The notes beneath the pieces were generated by a model that was given only the letters and a program-made list of their open reading frames with translations, was not told the origin of the DNA and did no database searches. The translations under genes were made by a program, and so were the position numbers. Shown here piece by piece: positions 27,835 through 37,073 of a DNA stretch of 64,000 nucleotides. Numbering within the stretch: the first letter of the stretch is position 1; the number at the start of each line of letters is the position of its first letter. The stretch is from JAHEZL01 sp046074525 (GTDB lineage: Bacteria > Bacteroidota > Bacteroidia > Flavobacteriales_C > GCA-002722245): NCBI GenBank assembly GCA_046074525.1, contig JBJTOK010000059.1, forward strand, positions 62,001 through 126,000. Reading direction: 5' to 3'.

Positions 27835-29109
27835 TTACTCCTTCACAAATTTCTTTATCTCCCCATTATTCAAGGAATACAAGTAAATACCTGAACTCAA
27901 TTCATTCAGGTTGATTTGCGCGAAATGCTGTCCGGCCGACTGATTTCCTTCTTCTTGTTGCAAAACAACCTGACCAGTGATATCATAAATACGCAGGGTA
28001 ATGCCGTCTTCCTTTTGCAGCGAATAAGCAATCAACGCTTGTTCACTAGCCGGATTCGGAAAGCAGTTTCCTGTAGAAAGTTCATTGGATTTATCGGTGA
28101 TTCCCAGCCAGTCGTCATCATATGAGGTCTTTGCTCTTACCCAGTGGTGCTCAGGAAAATCCTTTGGCCAGATCCAGGCGGGAAAGAAGGTTTCGTACCA
28201 CGGCGACATTGGATTCATATTGTCATAATAAGCCCAGTAGGAACAATTCCATTCGCCAGGATTGTAGGCGGGAAAGGTATTCGGCCCCTGTTCTTCCCAG
28301 CCAAAGCCATTGAAGGTATTGCCCATTTTAGTAATGGTGTCGTTGACGGTGTACGTGAAGCCCGGTTTGAAGCTTACGCCAACTACAATATTTTGTCCGC
28401 CCTTAAATCTCGGTAAAGAAGGATGAATAGTGATGGAAGAAATGCCAGGATCCTGTTTATCACCTGCATAATCTGGGGTCAGCAGAATAGGAATAATTTG
28501 TTTTTTCGGGATGTCGAGTTCACCTATTCCACTGGCTGTGGCCTTGAATTTTAAGGCTTTAAAAGGCAGTGAATTCACACCATAATTAGCTTGGACGGTG
28601 GTGCCGTTGTAGTTAGCAAAGCCTTGAAGATAGCCGGTACTCACTGTTGAATCACTCCCTATTTCCACAAAAAGGGTATCTACAATGTTTGCATTCGTAT
28701 TTCTATAATATTGAAAAAGAATGGTAACGGAATCAATGTTGTAAGAAAGAAATTTCCCAAAGTCAGGATCTACAAGGGTTTTGAATATCTCGGCCTTAGG
28801 ATCGATGATGGTGGCCTCCATATAGTTTGTGCTGCGACCCACTCCTGAGCTACCATACTCAAAATAAGCAGAATCAGGGAAAAGGTAGGCATTTAGAAAA
28901 GGCGCATTATCACTGCTGTAGTTTTCGTTGGTGATCAGTCCGAAATCATACCATGATTCCACAATAACGCCTCTGTAATCACCTTCCTGTTTCACATCAT
29001 AAGGTCTTGCCTTGCTTTCAGGAAAATTCAAGGGACTATCGAATTGCGTTTGCGCATCCGCTATTTGTGAAAGCAGGAAGCAACCGGCGAGCAGTAAGAA
29101 TTTTTTCAT
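27835..29109 (-). CDS. Secreted protein with T9SS type A sorting domain
   Basis: 424 residues with a signal peptide (MKKFLLLAGCFLLSQIADAQ). The body (about 30-340) is a beta-rich unrecognised region with several aromatic-rich segments such as WNCSYWAYYDN and WIWPKDFPEHHW. The last 80 or so residues (NCFPNPASEQALIAYSL, LRIYDITGQVVLQQ, LSSGIYLYSLN, IKKFVKE) are a classic type A C-terminal sorting domain, so the protein is expected to leave through T9SS and be cut by PorU. Its function is unknown. Confidence 0.85.
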   Translation of the reverse strand: MKKFLLLAGCFLLSQIADAQTQFDSPLNFPESKARPYDVKQEGDYRGVIVESWYDFGLITNENYSSDNAPFLNAYLFPDSAYFEYGSSGVGRSTNYMEATIIDPKAEIFKTLVDPDFGKFLSYNIDSVTILFQYYRNTNANIVDTLFVEIGSDSTVSTGYLQGFANYNGTTVQANYGVNSLPFKALKFKATASGIGELDIPKKQIIPILLTPDYAGDKQDPGISSITIHPSLPRFKGGQNIVVGVSFKPGFTYTVNDTITKMGNTFNGFGWEEQGPNTFPAYNPGEWNCSYWAYYDNMNPMSPWYETFFPAWIWPKDFPEHHWVRAKTSYDDDWLGITDKSNELSTGNCFPNPASEQALIAYSLQKEDGITLRIYDITGQVVLQQEEGNQSAGQHFAQINLNELSSGIYLYSLNNGEIKKFVKE

Positions 29110-29167
29110 GACAAAGGAGTGTTTGCTGAGCTGAAATTAAGCAAAGCAAAGTGCATTGCCAAAATAA

Positions 29168-32038
29168 TTACGCCAGCTCTTTGCTGTACTCTTCCGTTGG
29201 AACGCAGCTGCAAACAAGGTTTCTGTCGCCGTAGGCATTGTCGATTCTGTTGACTGTCGACCAGAATTTGTTTTCTGCTAAGTAAGGCAGCGGAGTGACT
29301 GCTTTATCGCGGGAGTACGGACGTTGCCAGTCGCCCAAAATATCAGCCAGAGTATGCGGTGAATTTTTCAGCACGTTATTTTCCTTGTCGGCAATGCCAT
29401 CTTCAATTTCAGCGATTTCCTTGCGGATTTCTATCATCGCTTTGCAGAAACGGTCGAGTTCCGATTTTGATTCGCTTTCGGTTGGTTCAATCATCAGGGT
29501 GCCAGCTACAGGGAAGCTCACGGTTGGTGCGTGGAAACCATAATCAATCAAGCGTTTCGCGATGTCCATAACTTCAATGCCAGCGCTTTGTTTAAAGCCA
29601 CGGCAATCGAGAATCATTTCGTGCGCCACTTTATTGTTTTTCCCTTGGTAGAGAACTGGATAATAGTTTTCCAGTTTTACTTTCAGGTAGTTCGCATTCA
29701 ACATTGCCATTCTCGTGGATTCTGTAACCCCTTCAGTACCTAGCATTCGGATATAACCATAAGAAATGAGGAGGATCAGCGCGCTGCTGAAAGGAGCTGC
29801 AGCAACAGCAGGAATACCTTTTTCCGATTTTTCGTAATCCATCGGATGCGATGGCAGGTAAGGCACCAAGTGTTTTGCAACACCGATAGGACCCATGCCC
29901 GGACCGCCACCACCGTGAGGAATGGCGAAGGTTTTGTGGAGGTTGAGGTGACAAACATCAGCACCGATATTAGCCGGATTAGTCAATCCAACCTGCGCAT
30001 TCATATTGGCACCATCCATATATACTTGACCGCCATATTGGTGAATAGCAGCGGTAATTTCCTTAATGCCTTCTTCGTACACCCCGTGGGTGGAAGGATA
30101 AGTCACCATCACACAAGCTAAATTCTCTTTGTGTTGTTCTGCTTTTTCTTTGAGGTCTTGAAGATCGATATTTCCCTGATCATCACATTTCACGAGTACG
30201 ATGTCCATGCCCGCCATCGCAGCAGAGGCAGGATTGGTACCGTGAGCAGAAGTAGGGATCAAAGCGATATTTCTTTGTGTTTGTCCGATACCATCGAGGT
30301 AAGCCTTGATCACCAGCAAACCTGCAAGTTCACCTTGCGCTCCTGAATTCGGCTGGAAGGAAACACCACTGAAACCAGTGATTTCTTTCAGATAAGTGCC
30401 CAGGTCATTGATCACCTCCTGGTAGCCCAGGGTTTGTTCTTTAGGAGCAAAAGGGTGCATGCCATTGAACAGAGGATTGCTGAGCGGCATCATTTCCGCA
30501 GCAGCATTGAGTTTCATGGTACATGATCCAAGGGAAATCATGGAGTGAACCAATGAAAGGTCTTTATTCTCCAGGCGCTTGATGTAGCGCATCATTTCAG
30601 TTTCGGAGTGGAAAGTATTGAAAACAGGGTGGGTGAGGTATGGAGAAGTTCTATTGACTGCTTTAGAAAAAGCTGCTTTTTGAACTTGTTCTTTAGTAAC
30701 GCTAACGGCCGATTTCCCTGTAGCTGCAGCCAGGGCAGCGAGCAATTTATTAATATCATCAACTGAAGTGCTCTCGTCTATAGCAAGCAAAATCCTGCCG
30801 TTGAGTTGTCCAACATTGATTTCTGCTTTCAGCGTATTTTCAACGATTTTGGCAGCCAAAGCCTTGTCTGCCTCGATACAAAGTGTATCAAAATAATTGG
30901 CAGATACACAGTTCAAACCAAGCGCGGCGATTTTTTCTTTCACTAAAGAAGCTTTCTGGTGTACTTCGGTAGCGATGGACTTGATGCCCTCTTGTCCATG
31001 ATAAACCGCGTACATACTTGCCATGATGGCCAGTAAAGCCTGGGCAGTACAAATGTTGGAAGTTGCTTTATCGCGCTTGATATGCTGTTCGCGAGTTTGC
31101 AGCGCCATGCGGTAAGCTTTTTTGCCGCGGGCATCAATGGAAATACCAATGATACGTCCCGGCATATTTCTCTTGTATTCATCTTTTGCAGCAAAGAAAG
31201 CAGCGTGCGGACCGCCGAAGCCCATAGGAACGCCAAAACGCTGACTGTTACCGAAAACGATATCAGCACCGAATTTCGCAGGCTCTTCCAGCAAACAAAG
31301 GGAAAGCAAATCGGTAGCCACCGCCACCGGAACACCTTTCGCATGTGCTGCATCAACAAACGGGTTATAGTTTTCTACCACTCCGTAAGCATTTGGATAT
31401 TGCACCAAAGCCCCGAAATAAGTGTCATTCAACTCAGATTTTTTGTAATCGCCAACAACGAGCTCAATGCCCAAGACTTTTGTTCTGGCCTTCAAAACAT
31501 CAATGGTTTGCGGGAAACAACTTTCATCAACGAAGAAAGTATTTGCATTTTTTTTCACCGCATCACGGCTGCGGGAGTTGAGCAGCATGATCATGGCTTC
31601 TGCAGCGGCAGTAGCTTCATCCAAAAGAGAAGCATTGGCGATATCCATGCCAGTAAGATCCAGTACCATTGTCTGGAAATTCAGCAAAGCCTCCAATCGG
31701 CCTTGTGCAATTTCCGCCTGATAAGGCGTGTATGCAGTATACCATCCCGGGTTCTCGAAAACATTTCTCAGGATCACTGGAGGAGTGATGCATCCGTAGT
31801 AACCGAGTCCGATATAAGATTTGAATAATTTATTTTTATTGGCAACAGCAGTAATGTGGCTGAGGTATTCACTTTCGCTCATTGCTGCAGGCAGGTTGAG
31901 TTGCTTTGGCAGGCGGATATGTTGCGGAACAATATTGTTTACCAATTGTTCGGTGGAAGCAGCTCCCGTGAGGGTCAGCATTTCGTTGATGTCAGCTTGC
32001 GCCGAGCCAATGTGTCTCTGTTGAAAATTTGTTGCCAT
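29168..32038 (-). CDS. gcvP: Glycine dehydrogenase (decarboxylating), P-protein
   Basis: 956 residues, the full length of the single-chain P-protein. It decarboxylates glycine with pyridoxal phosphate and passes the aminomethyl group to the H-protein lipoamide. The N-terminal half starts FQQRHIGSAQADINEML and has GLGYYGCITPPVILRN; the C-terminal half carries the PLP lysine in LNLHKTFAIPHGGGGPG. GTNPASAAMAG and YPSTHGVYEE are conserved. It is a single-gene unit with a TAnnTTTG element 23 bases upstream. No gcvT or gcvH lies in the window. Confidence 0.96.
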   Translation of the reverse strand: MATNFQQRHIGSAQADINEMLTLTGAASTEQLVNNIVPQHIRLPKQLNLPAAMSESEYLSHITAVANKNKLFKSYIGLGYYGCITPPVILRNVFENPGWYTAYTPYQAEIAQGRLEALLNFQTMVLDLTGMDIANASLLDEATAAAEAMIMLLNSRSRDAVKKNANTFFVDESCFPQTIDVLKARTKVLGIELVVGDYKKSELNDTYFGALVQYPNAYGVVENYNPFVDAAHAKGVPVAVATDLLSLCLLEEPAKFGADIVFGNSQRFGVPMGFGGPHAAFFAAKDEYKRNMPGRIIGISIDARGKKAYRMALQTREQHIKRDKATSNICTAQALLAIMASMYAVYHGQEGIKSIATEVHQKASLVKEKIAALGLNCVSANYFDTLCIEADKALAAKIVENTLKAEINVGQLNGRILLAIDESTSVDDINKLLAALAAATGKSAVSVTKEQVQKAAFSKAVNRTSPYLTHPVFNTFHSETEMMRYIKRLENKDLSLVHSMISLGSCTMKLNAAAEMMPLSNPLFNGMHPFAPKEQTLGYQEVINDLGTYLKEITGFSGVSFQPNSGAQGELAGLLVIKAYLDGIGQTQRNIALIPTSAHGTNPASAAMAGMDIVLVKCDDQGNIDLQDLKEKAEQHKENLACVMVTYPSTHGVYEEGIKEITAAIHQYGGQVYMDGANMNAQVGLTNPANIGADVCHLNLHKTFAIPHGGGGPGMGPIGVAKHLVPYLPSHPMDYEKSEKGIPAVAAAPFSSALILLISYGYIRMLGTEGVTESTRMAMLNANYLKVKLENYYPVLYQGKNNKVAHEMILDCRGFKQSAGIEVMDIAKRLIDYGFHAPTVSFPVAGTLMIEPTESESKSELDRFCKAMIEIRKEIAEIEDGIADKENNVLKNSPHTLADILGDWQRPYSRDKAVTPLPYLAENKFWSTVNRIDNAYGDRNLVCSCVPTEEYSKELA

Positions 32039-32060
32039 AAATGATTGTTGAATAAGGCAA

Positions 32061-32068
32061 CAAAATTA
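32061..32068 (-). promoter_or_regulatory. -7 promoter element of gcvP
   Basis: The minus strand reads TAATTTTG, a perfect TAnnTTTG, ending 22 bases before the gcvP start. A matching TTG -33 box is not obvious. Confidence 0.55.
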
Positions 32069-32138
32069 CGCTTTTTGTTTGGGAAAGGGCAGTAAATACT
32101 CAAACTTTTACAAGTTTTTATTCACTGGCATAGTTTCT

Positions 32139-32146
32139 TATATTTG
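32139..32146 (+). promoter_or_regulatory. -7 promoter element upstream of the 32164 gene
   Basis: TATATTTG matches TAnnTTTG, 17 bases before the ATG at 32164. Confidence 0.5.
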
Positions 32147-32163
32147 ACAGATAAACAAAGAGA

Positions 32164-32784
32164 ATGAAAAAGATTGTTCCGATTTTATTAACAATGATTT
32201 TTGCTTGTGGCTTCGTTGCTGCACAAGATAAAATAGAATTGTTGAGCGGCAGGATAAGAACAGGTGTCATTGATCATGAAACCGACACCTATATTTACTA
32301 CAGCAAAAAAGGAAAAGGACTCAAAAGCAGAGTGAACAAAGAAAGGGTTTTTCGTGTTATGAAATCTGTGGGAGACACGGTTTACGTTTACAAACAAGAT
32401 ACTTTACTTGAAGATGATTACAGCATTGAGCAAATTGAAAAACACATCGCCGGACAAAAAGAAGCTCGTAAATATTACAAACCATGGAAAACCGGCGTTG
32501 GTGCTTTTGTGATTGGTGGTGCCGGTGGTGTTCTGCCTTTCTTTTATGCCTTTATTCCTTCTTCCCTCTACGCTACTTTGGTAGGAACATGGCACATGGA
32601 TGAATCCAATTTCATTGCTTCTGATGAGACTTTGCTTTCCGATGAATATTTTGTGAATGGGTATGAGCTGGCCGCGCGTGGAAAGAAATTGAAATATACG
32701 CTTATAGGAAGTGTTGCGGGAATTACAACGGGGATGATTATCATGTATATTATCAATCCTTATAGAGGTCCTAGTACCTGGTAA
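32164..32784 (+). CDS. Predicted envelope protein with signal peptide and two C-terminal hydrophobic segments
   Basis: 206 residues. A signal peptide (MKKIVPILLTMIFACGFVAAQ) is followed by a strand-rich segment with DKIELLSGRIRTGVIDHETDTYIYY, which resembles the short domains seen after signals in many Bacteroidota envelope proteins. A charged region follows (IEKHIAGQKEARKYYK), then hydrophobic stretches near 118-143 and 180-196 that look like membrane segments. No known family is recognised. It lies one base upstream of the next gene, and both are probably transcribed from the element at 32139. Confidence 0.6.
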   Translation: MKKIVPILLTMIFACGFVAAQDKIELLSGRIRTGVIDHETDTYIYYSKKGKGLKSRVNKERVFRVMKSVGDTVYVYKQDTLLEDDYSIEQIEKHIAGQKEARKYYKPWKTGVGAFVIGGAGGVLPFFYAFIPSSLYATLVGTWHMDESNFIASDETLLSDEYFVNGYELAARGKKLKYTLIGSVAGITTGMIIMYIINPYRGPSTW

Positions 32785-32785
32785 G

Positions 32786-33274
32786 ATGAAAGCGTATTTG
32801 TTTGTAGGACTTGCTATTATGGGTCTAATGTTTTCATGTAAAGATGAATTAGAACCAAATCAAGGAGATTTGCAGAGAATAGTGAGGTTTAATCGTTTGT
32901 TTTTAAATTCTTACAGAGAGGCATGTAGAATTAAATACGAAAATTGGCCTTCTAAGAATAAAATGAATATGGCAATGGCTTTTTTTCCAAAGGATAGTCT
33001 TACCACATTCAAAGATCTTTTTGAGAATAAAATAATTAAAGACATTGATTTATGTGATGCCGGTTGCGTCATGTATAAACTAGCTCCTGATTATAACAAT
33101 AATCTTTTTAAATCTGAATGGACAGAATTGTGGTTTGTCTATTATACCAAAAATAGCTTTTGTTTATGTCATAAAAGAATAAATGGTATGGATGTTAAAG
33201 ATGATCAAATAGAGCCATATTCTAATAGTTGGTTTATTGTAAAAGCTAAAGGGAAAAGATATATTGGGGGGTAG
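32786..33274 (+). CDS. Small predicted lipoprotein
   Basis: 162 residues. The N-terminus MKAYLFVGLAIMGLMFSCKDE is a lipoprotein signal with lipobox LMFSC (Cys about 18). The remainder is Lys/Asn/Phe-rich without repeats and ends GKRYIGG. Codon use is markedly more AT-rich than in the preceding gene and in nearby gcvP and hemL, which suggests an accessory or recently acquired gene. The function is unknown. A hairpin-rich repeat begins about 27 bases after its stop. Confidence 0.6.
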   Translation: MKAYLFVGLAIMGLMFSCKDELEPNQGDLQRIVRFNRLFLNSYREACRIKYENWPSKNKMNMAMAFFPKDSLTTFKDLFENKIIKDIDLCDAGCVMYKLAPDYNNNLFKSEWTELWFVYYTKNSFCLCHKRINGMDVKDDQIEPYSNSWFIVKAKGKRYIGG

Positions 33275-33300
33275 CCTAGAATGGCGGCTTCCCGCGTGTG

Positions 33301-33475
33301 TCTGAGGTACTCCGAAGGACCTGTTGCCCTTTTCGTCATTTCTTCTTCTTTTCCAAAGAAGCAAAGACTTACTTTTTTGTCTTGACACAAAAAAGTATCC
33401 AAAAAAATTCAAGAGCCAATTTATGCTTCCCCCCGCATCGTGGCTCGGGCCTTCGCACGAAGCTAGCGGTCCATC
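33301..33475. repeat. Hairpin-rich dispersed intergenic element, copy 1
   Basis: It shares, in the same order, several blocks with 47599-47840: a CCGAAGGACC module, a CTTCTTT...AAAGAAG hairpin (33345-33361), ACTTTTTTGT/ACAAAAAAGT (33371-33380 with 33387-33396, 6-base loop), ATCCAAAAAAA, ATGCTTC, and CGCACGAAG...GGTCCAT. No credible gene is present in it. Confidence 0.75.
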
Positions 33476-33553
33476 TTGCGAATATGCTTGCGCATGCTTC
33501 ACTCTTGGAGAAGAGGGCGTGTGTTGGATTGTGCGTGAGGAGGGAGATGGATT

Positions 33554-34843
33554 CTATACCATCGCTTTCTTAATCCCTATTTTAAAAACCTCAATCGTTT
33601 TCTTTATGTCTTCATTGCTGTGCGCAGAAGACATAAAGCCTACTTCATAACCCGACGGACCGAGATAAATTCCTTTTTCCAGCAGGAATTTATGCAGGAT
33701 ACGGAAGTGCTTCATTGATTTCGGATCAATGTCGGCAGCGCTTTTTATTTCCTTGTTAGAGAATCTCAGCCAAAAGATAGAACCTACAGAAACCATCTTA
33801 AATACCAGCTTTTCCTTGGCGGCGAATTTATTGATAGAGTCACAAAGCAATTTGGTTTTTGCTTCCAGACTCTTGTAAAATCCTTTTTTCAAACACTCGC
33901 TGAGTTGTGCTTTTCCGGCACTCATCGCCACCGGATTTCCGGAGAGGGTTCCTGCCTGGTATACCGGACCATCGGGAGCAATTTCCCTCATGATTTTAGC
34001 ATTAGATCCGTAAGCGCCTACCGGCATTCCACCACCAATGATTTTACCGTAAGTGATAATGTCGGGTTTGATATTGTACAATCCTGCAGCCCCTTCAAAT
34101 CCTACGCGGAAACCACTGATCACTTCATCAAAAATCAACAGCGCATCATGCTTTTTAGTGATCTCTCTCAAGCCTTTTAAATATTCTTTTCCTTGCAGCA
34201 AAAGCCCGTTGTTAGCAGGAACTGGCTCGATAATAATGCAAGCAATCTGGTTGTAATGAGTAGCAAAAGCTTTTTCCACGGCTTTCAGATCGTTGAGCGG
34301 AAGAACGATGGTTTCATTAGCGAAAGCTTCGGGAACACCTGCTGATGAAGAGGTTCCGAAGGTAGCTAATCCTGATCCTGCTTTCACTAACAAATGATCG
34401 GCGTGACCATGGTAGCAGCCTTCAAATTTGATGATCTTGTCCTTTCCTGTGTAACCGCGGGCCAGGCGGATCGCCGACATTACGGCTTCTGTTCCTGAAC
34501 TTACGAAACGCAATTTTTCAATGAAGCGGTTGTTTTTGATGATGAGTTCGGCGAGTTCATTTTCCTGTACCGTTGGTGCACCATAAGACAAGCCATTCGC
34601 TGCCGATTTTTGTACCGCCTTCACTACTTTGTCGGGAGCGTGACCAAGAATCAGCGGTCCCCACGAACAACAATAGTCGATGTATTTGTTGCCGTCAATA
34701 TCCTGTATTTTCGATCCTTTCCCTTTTGCGATAAAGAGCGGATCGCCGTCTACCGAGCCAAAGGCACGCACCGGAGAATTCACGCCGCCGGGAAAAAATG
34801 TTTTTGCTTTTTTAAATGCTGCTGCTGATTTTTTTGTTTTCAT
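33554..34843 (-). CDS. hemL: Glutamate-1-semialdehyde 2,1-aminomutase
   Basis: 429 residues, the normal length. It converts glutamate-1-semialdehyde to 5-aminolevulinate in the C5 haem pathway using pyridoxal phosphate. FPGGVNSPVRAF, FVSSGTEAVMSAIRLAR, FEGCYHGHAD, FDEVISGFRVG and the PLP-lysine segment YGKIIGGGMPVGAYG are all present. It is the second gene of a two-gene leftward unit; its ATG is one base after the stop of the MBL-fold gene. Confidence 0.96.
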   Translation of the reverse strand: MKTKKSAAAFKKAKTFFPGGVNSPVRAFGSVDGDPLFIAKGKGSKIQDIDGNKYIDYCCSWGPLILGHAPDKVVKAVQKSAANGLSYGAPTVQENELAELIIKNNRFIEKLRFVSSGTEAVMSAIRLARGYTGKDKIIKFEGCYHGHADHLLVKAGSGLATFGTSSSAGVPEAFANETIVLPLNDLKAVEKAFATHYNQIACIIIEPVPANNGLLLQGKEYLKGLREITKKHDALLIFDEVISGFRVGFEGAAGLYNIKPDIITYGKIIGGGMPVGAYGSNAKIMREIAPDGPVYQAGTLSGNPVAMSAGKAQLSECLKKGFYKSLEAKTKLLCDSINKFAAKEKLVFKMVSVGSIFWLRFSNKEIKSAADIDPKSMKHFRILHKFLLEKGIYLGPSGYEVGFMSSAHSNEDIKKTIEVFKIGIKKAMV

Positions 34844-34844
34844 A

Positions 34845-35483
34845 TTATTTCAGGAAAGGATTGTTCTTTTTTTCAAAACCAATGTTGGTTGGATCGCCAT
34901 GACCAGGGAAAACCTCATAACCATCAGGCAGGGTGAATAATTTTTCTTTGATGCTTTTTACAAGTGTGGCCATGTTGCCGAAAGGCAAATCGGTTCTTCC
35001 AATACTCATTTGAAACAACACATCACCGCCAATTACAAAGCCATCTTTATGGCTTACAAAAGCGAGATGTCCGGGCGCATGTCCCGGTACAAAAAGGATG
35101 TCGAGTTTTGAATTTCCAAAAGAGATCACATCGCCTTCTTCCAGGAAAATTTCAATTTCCGGCGAAGGATTGCAATTGATGCCATATTGTTTTCCCCACA
35201 GCGGAGATCCTTCCAGGATAGGTTTTTCCAGCTTATTGGCTTCAAGTTTCAATTTGAATTTATCGGCAATCATGCCATTGCCCAAAATATGATCGATATG
35301 GCAATGAGTGTTTAAAAGATGAACTGGTTTTAAGTTGTTTTCGCTGATGAAATTCAGTAATGCCATTTCTTCACTGCTGGTGTAACAGCCCGGATCAATG
35401 ATCACACATTCCTTTGTTTCATCAAAGAGCACATAAGTGTTTTCATAAAAAGGATTGAACGGGAAATATTGAATCTGAATCAT
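34845..35483 (-). CDS. MBL-fold metallo-hydrolase (glyoxalase II-like)
   Basis: 212 residues, no signal peptide. The metal motif THCHIDHILG (HxHxDH) is at about 59-68. Further ligands are in VPGHAPGHLAFVSH, IGGDVLFQMSIGRTDLP and VFPGHGDPTNIG. This is the hydroxyacylglutathione hydrolase-like branch of the beta-lactamase fold, common in Bacteroidota next to unrelated housekeeping genes. The true substrate is not known. It is translationally close-packed with hemL. A TAnnTTTG promoter element lies 20 bases upstream. Confidence 0.88.
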   Translation of the reverse strand: MIQIQYFPFNPFYENTYVLFDETKECVIIDPGCYTSSEEMALLNFISENNLKPVHLLNTHCHIDHILGNGMIADKFKLKLEANKLEKPILEGSPLWGKQYGINCNPSPEIEIFLEEGDVISFGNSKLDILFVPGHAPGHLAFVSHKDGFVIGGDVLFQMSIGRTDLPFGNMATLVKSIKEKLFTLPDGYEVFPGHGDPTNIGFEKKNNPFLK

Positions 35484-35502
35484 TTTTCTTTTTGTTGGAT
35501 GC

Positions 35503-35510
35503 CAAAGGTA
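35503..35510 (-). promoter_or_regulatory. -7 promoter element of the MBL-hydrolase/hemL unit
   Basis: The minus strand reads TACCTTTG, a perfect TAnnTTTG, 19 bases before the ATG at 35483. It lies inside any extended reading of the divergent ATP-grasp gene, which supports a more downstream start for that gene. Confidence 0.5.
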
Positions 35511-35585
35511 AAATTTATCTTGTGTTTCACCCGTTTTACTTCTGCGAAAAAGCAGTTAAATCATGTCGCTGTAATTTTTAACTTA

Positions 35586-37070
35586 GTGATCTACGAAATC
35601 CGAAATCGCTTGCCACTTAAGAACCAAAATCTGTTTAATTCTCTTTACGCTTCCAAGGAAGGTGTATACGATGAGTTTGTTTCTCAACAACTTCAGGTGC
35701 GCGCACAATATGATGTGTTGTCGAAACAGTTTTCCGAGTACCAAACAAAGGATTATTGTAAGTTCAATGAAGAAGCAAAGATTGTTTTTTTCAATGAGGG
35801 CATCACCTTTGCCGTGTATTCCGACAATCCGCAGGGTTCAGAAAAAATATTTCCATTTGATTTTATTCCACGCATTATTCCTCACGATGAATGGACAAAA
35901 ATTGAGAAGGGCGTTATACAGCGAAACATCGCTATCAATGAATTTTTGAAGGATCTCTACCACGAAAAAAGAATTTTAAAAGAGGGAATTGTTCCCAAGG
36001 AACTGATTTATTCCAGCGTGAACATGAATCCGGTGATGGAAGGTTTTATGCCGAAGGGCGGGATTTACAATCATATTTCGGGTACCGACATTATCCGTCA
36101 CAGCGATGGAGAATATTATGTTTTGGAAGACAACGTGCGCTGTCCGTCGGGAGTGAGTTATGTACTTGCCAACAGAAATACTTTAAAGAAAACTTTTCCT
36201 AAATTGTTCAGCAAATGTCAGCCGCAATCCACTCAGGGTTATCCTGAACATTTGCTTACCATGCTGCAATCGGTCACACCAGGTGTGAGTGCTCCTAATT
36301 GTGTAGTGCTTACGCCAGGTATGTATAATTCGGCATATTTTGAACATTCATTTTTGGCACAAAGCATGGGTGTTGAATTGGTGGAAGGTCGCGATTTATT
36401 TGTAAAGAATGATGTAGTGTTCATGAAAACCATTCATGGTCCGCAACGTGTTCATGTAATTTACCGAAGAATTGATGATCCTTATCTGGATCCTCTCATT
36501 TTTAATCCTGACTCAGTGCTCGGGACTCCGGGATTAATGAGCGCATATCTGGCAGGAAATGTAACTCTGGTGAATGCACCAGGAACAGGCGTTGCCGACG
36601 ATAAGGCGGTGTACGCCTATATGCCTGAGATTATCAAATATTACTTAGGCGAAGAACAAATTTTAAAGAATGTGCGCACTTACCGCTGTGGTGAAGAAGA
36701 CGATTACAAATATGTGATTGACAACATCGATAAACTTGTAGTTAAACCTGTTGATGAATCGGGAGGTTATGGTATTCACATTGGCAATACGCTTAGCAAA
36801 GAAAAAATTGAAGAAGTAAAAAATATCATTCGCAGTGATCGTAGAAAATACATTGCGCAGCCAATTTTATCGTTGTCGGTGCATCCTACTTTCATTGAAG
36901 GCGATAACACGATAGAGCCGCGTCACATTGATTTGCGGACATTTTGTTTACTGGGGAATAATACACAATATGTGTTACCGGGAGGACTCACTCGTGTTGC
37001 TTTGAAGCGTGGAAATTTAATTGTTAATTCATCACAGGGCGGAGGCTCAAAAGATACCTGGGTACTGTAA
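35586..37070 (+). CDS. Circularly permuted ATP-grasp protein of the Anbu operon
   Basis: About 494 residues if the GTG at 35586 is the start. An ATG at 35499 and a TTG at 35610 are alternatives; I favour the downstream sites because homologues begin close to the LFNSLYASKEGVYDEF segment and a divergent promoter lies at 35503. Family motifs are IPHDEW, DIIRHSDGEYYVLEDNVRCPSGVSY, YRRIDDPYLDPL and KPVDESGGYGIHIG (ATP-grasp lysine and glycine loop). It belongs to the DUF404/DUF407 (CP_ATPgrasp) group, which comparative genomics predicts to form amide or peptide bonds. It is the first gene of the Anbu operon (3-base gap to the next gene). Confidence 0.88.
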   Translation: MIYEIRNRLPLKNQNLFNSLYASKEGVYDEFVSQQLQVRAQYDVLSKQFSEYQTKDYCKFNEEAKIVFFNEGITFAVYSDNPQGSEKIFPFDFIPRIIPHDEWTKIEKGVIQRNIAINEFLKDLYHEKRILKEGIVPKELIYSSVNMNPVMEGFMPKGGIYNHISGTDIIRHSDGEYYVLEDNVRCPSGVSYVLANRNTLKKTFPKLFSKCQPQSTQGYPEHLLTMLQSVTPGVSAPNCVVLTPGMYNSAYFEHSFLAQSMGVELVEGRDLFVKNDVVFMKTIHGPQRVHVIYRRIDDPYLDPLIFNPDSVLGTPGLMSAYLAGNVTLVNAPGTGVADDKAVYAYMPEIIKYYLGEEQILKNVRTYRCGEEDDYKYVIDNIDKLVVKPVDESGGYGIHIGNTLSKEKIEEVKNIIRSDRRKYIAQPILSLSVHPTFIEGDNTIEPRHIDLRTFCLLGNNTQYVLPGGLTRVALKRGNLIVNSSQGGGSKDTWVL

Positions 37071-37073
37071 AAT

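Noticed and set aside
30943..31828. Frames in both directions inside gcvP
   Set aside because: Shadows of a complete, conserved P-protein gene.
33298..33650. Short overlapping frames across the first hairpin element
   Set aside because: They run through the repeat and into the 3' end of hemL; Ser/Lys/Phe-rich translation arises from A/T runs.
35469..35585. N-terminal extension of the ATP-grasp gene back to a TTG at 35469
   Set aside because: It would overlap the start of the divergent MBL gene and cover its promoter; homologues begin near residue 45 of that reading.
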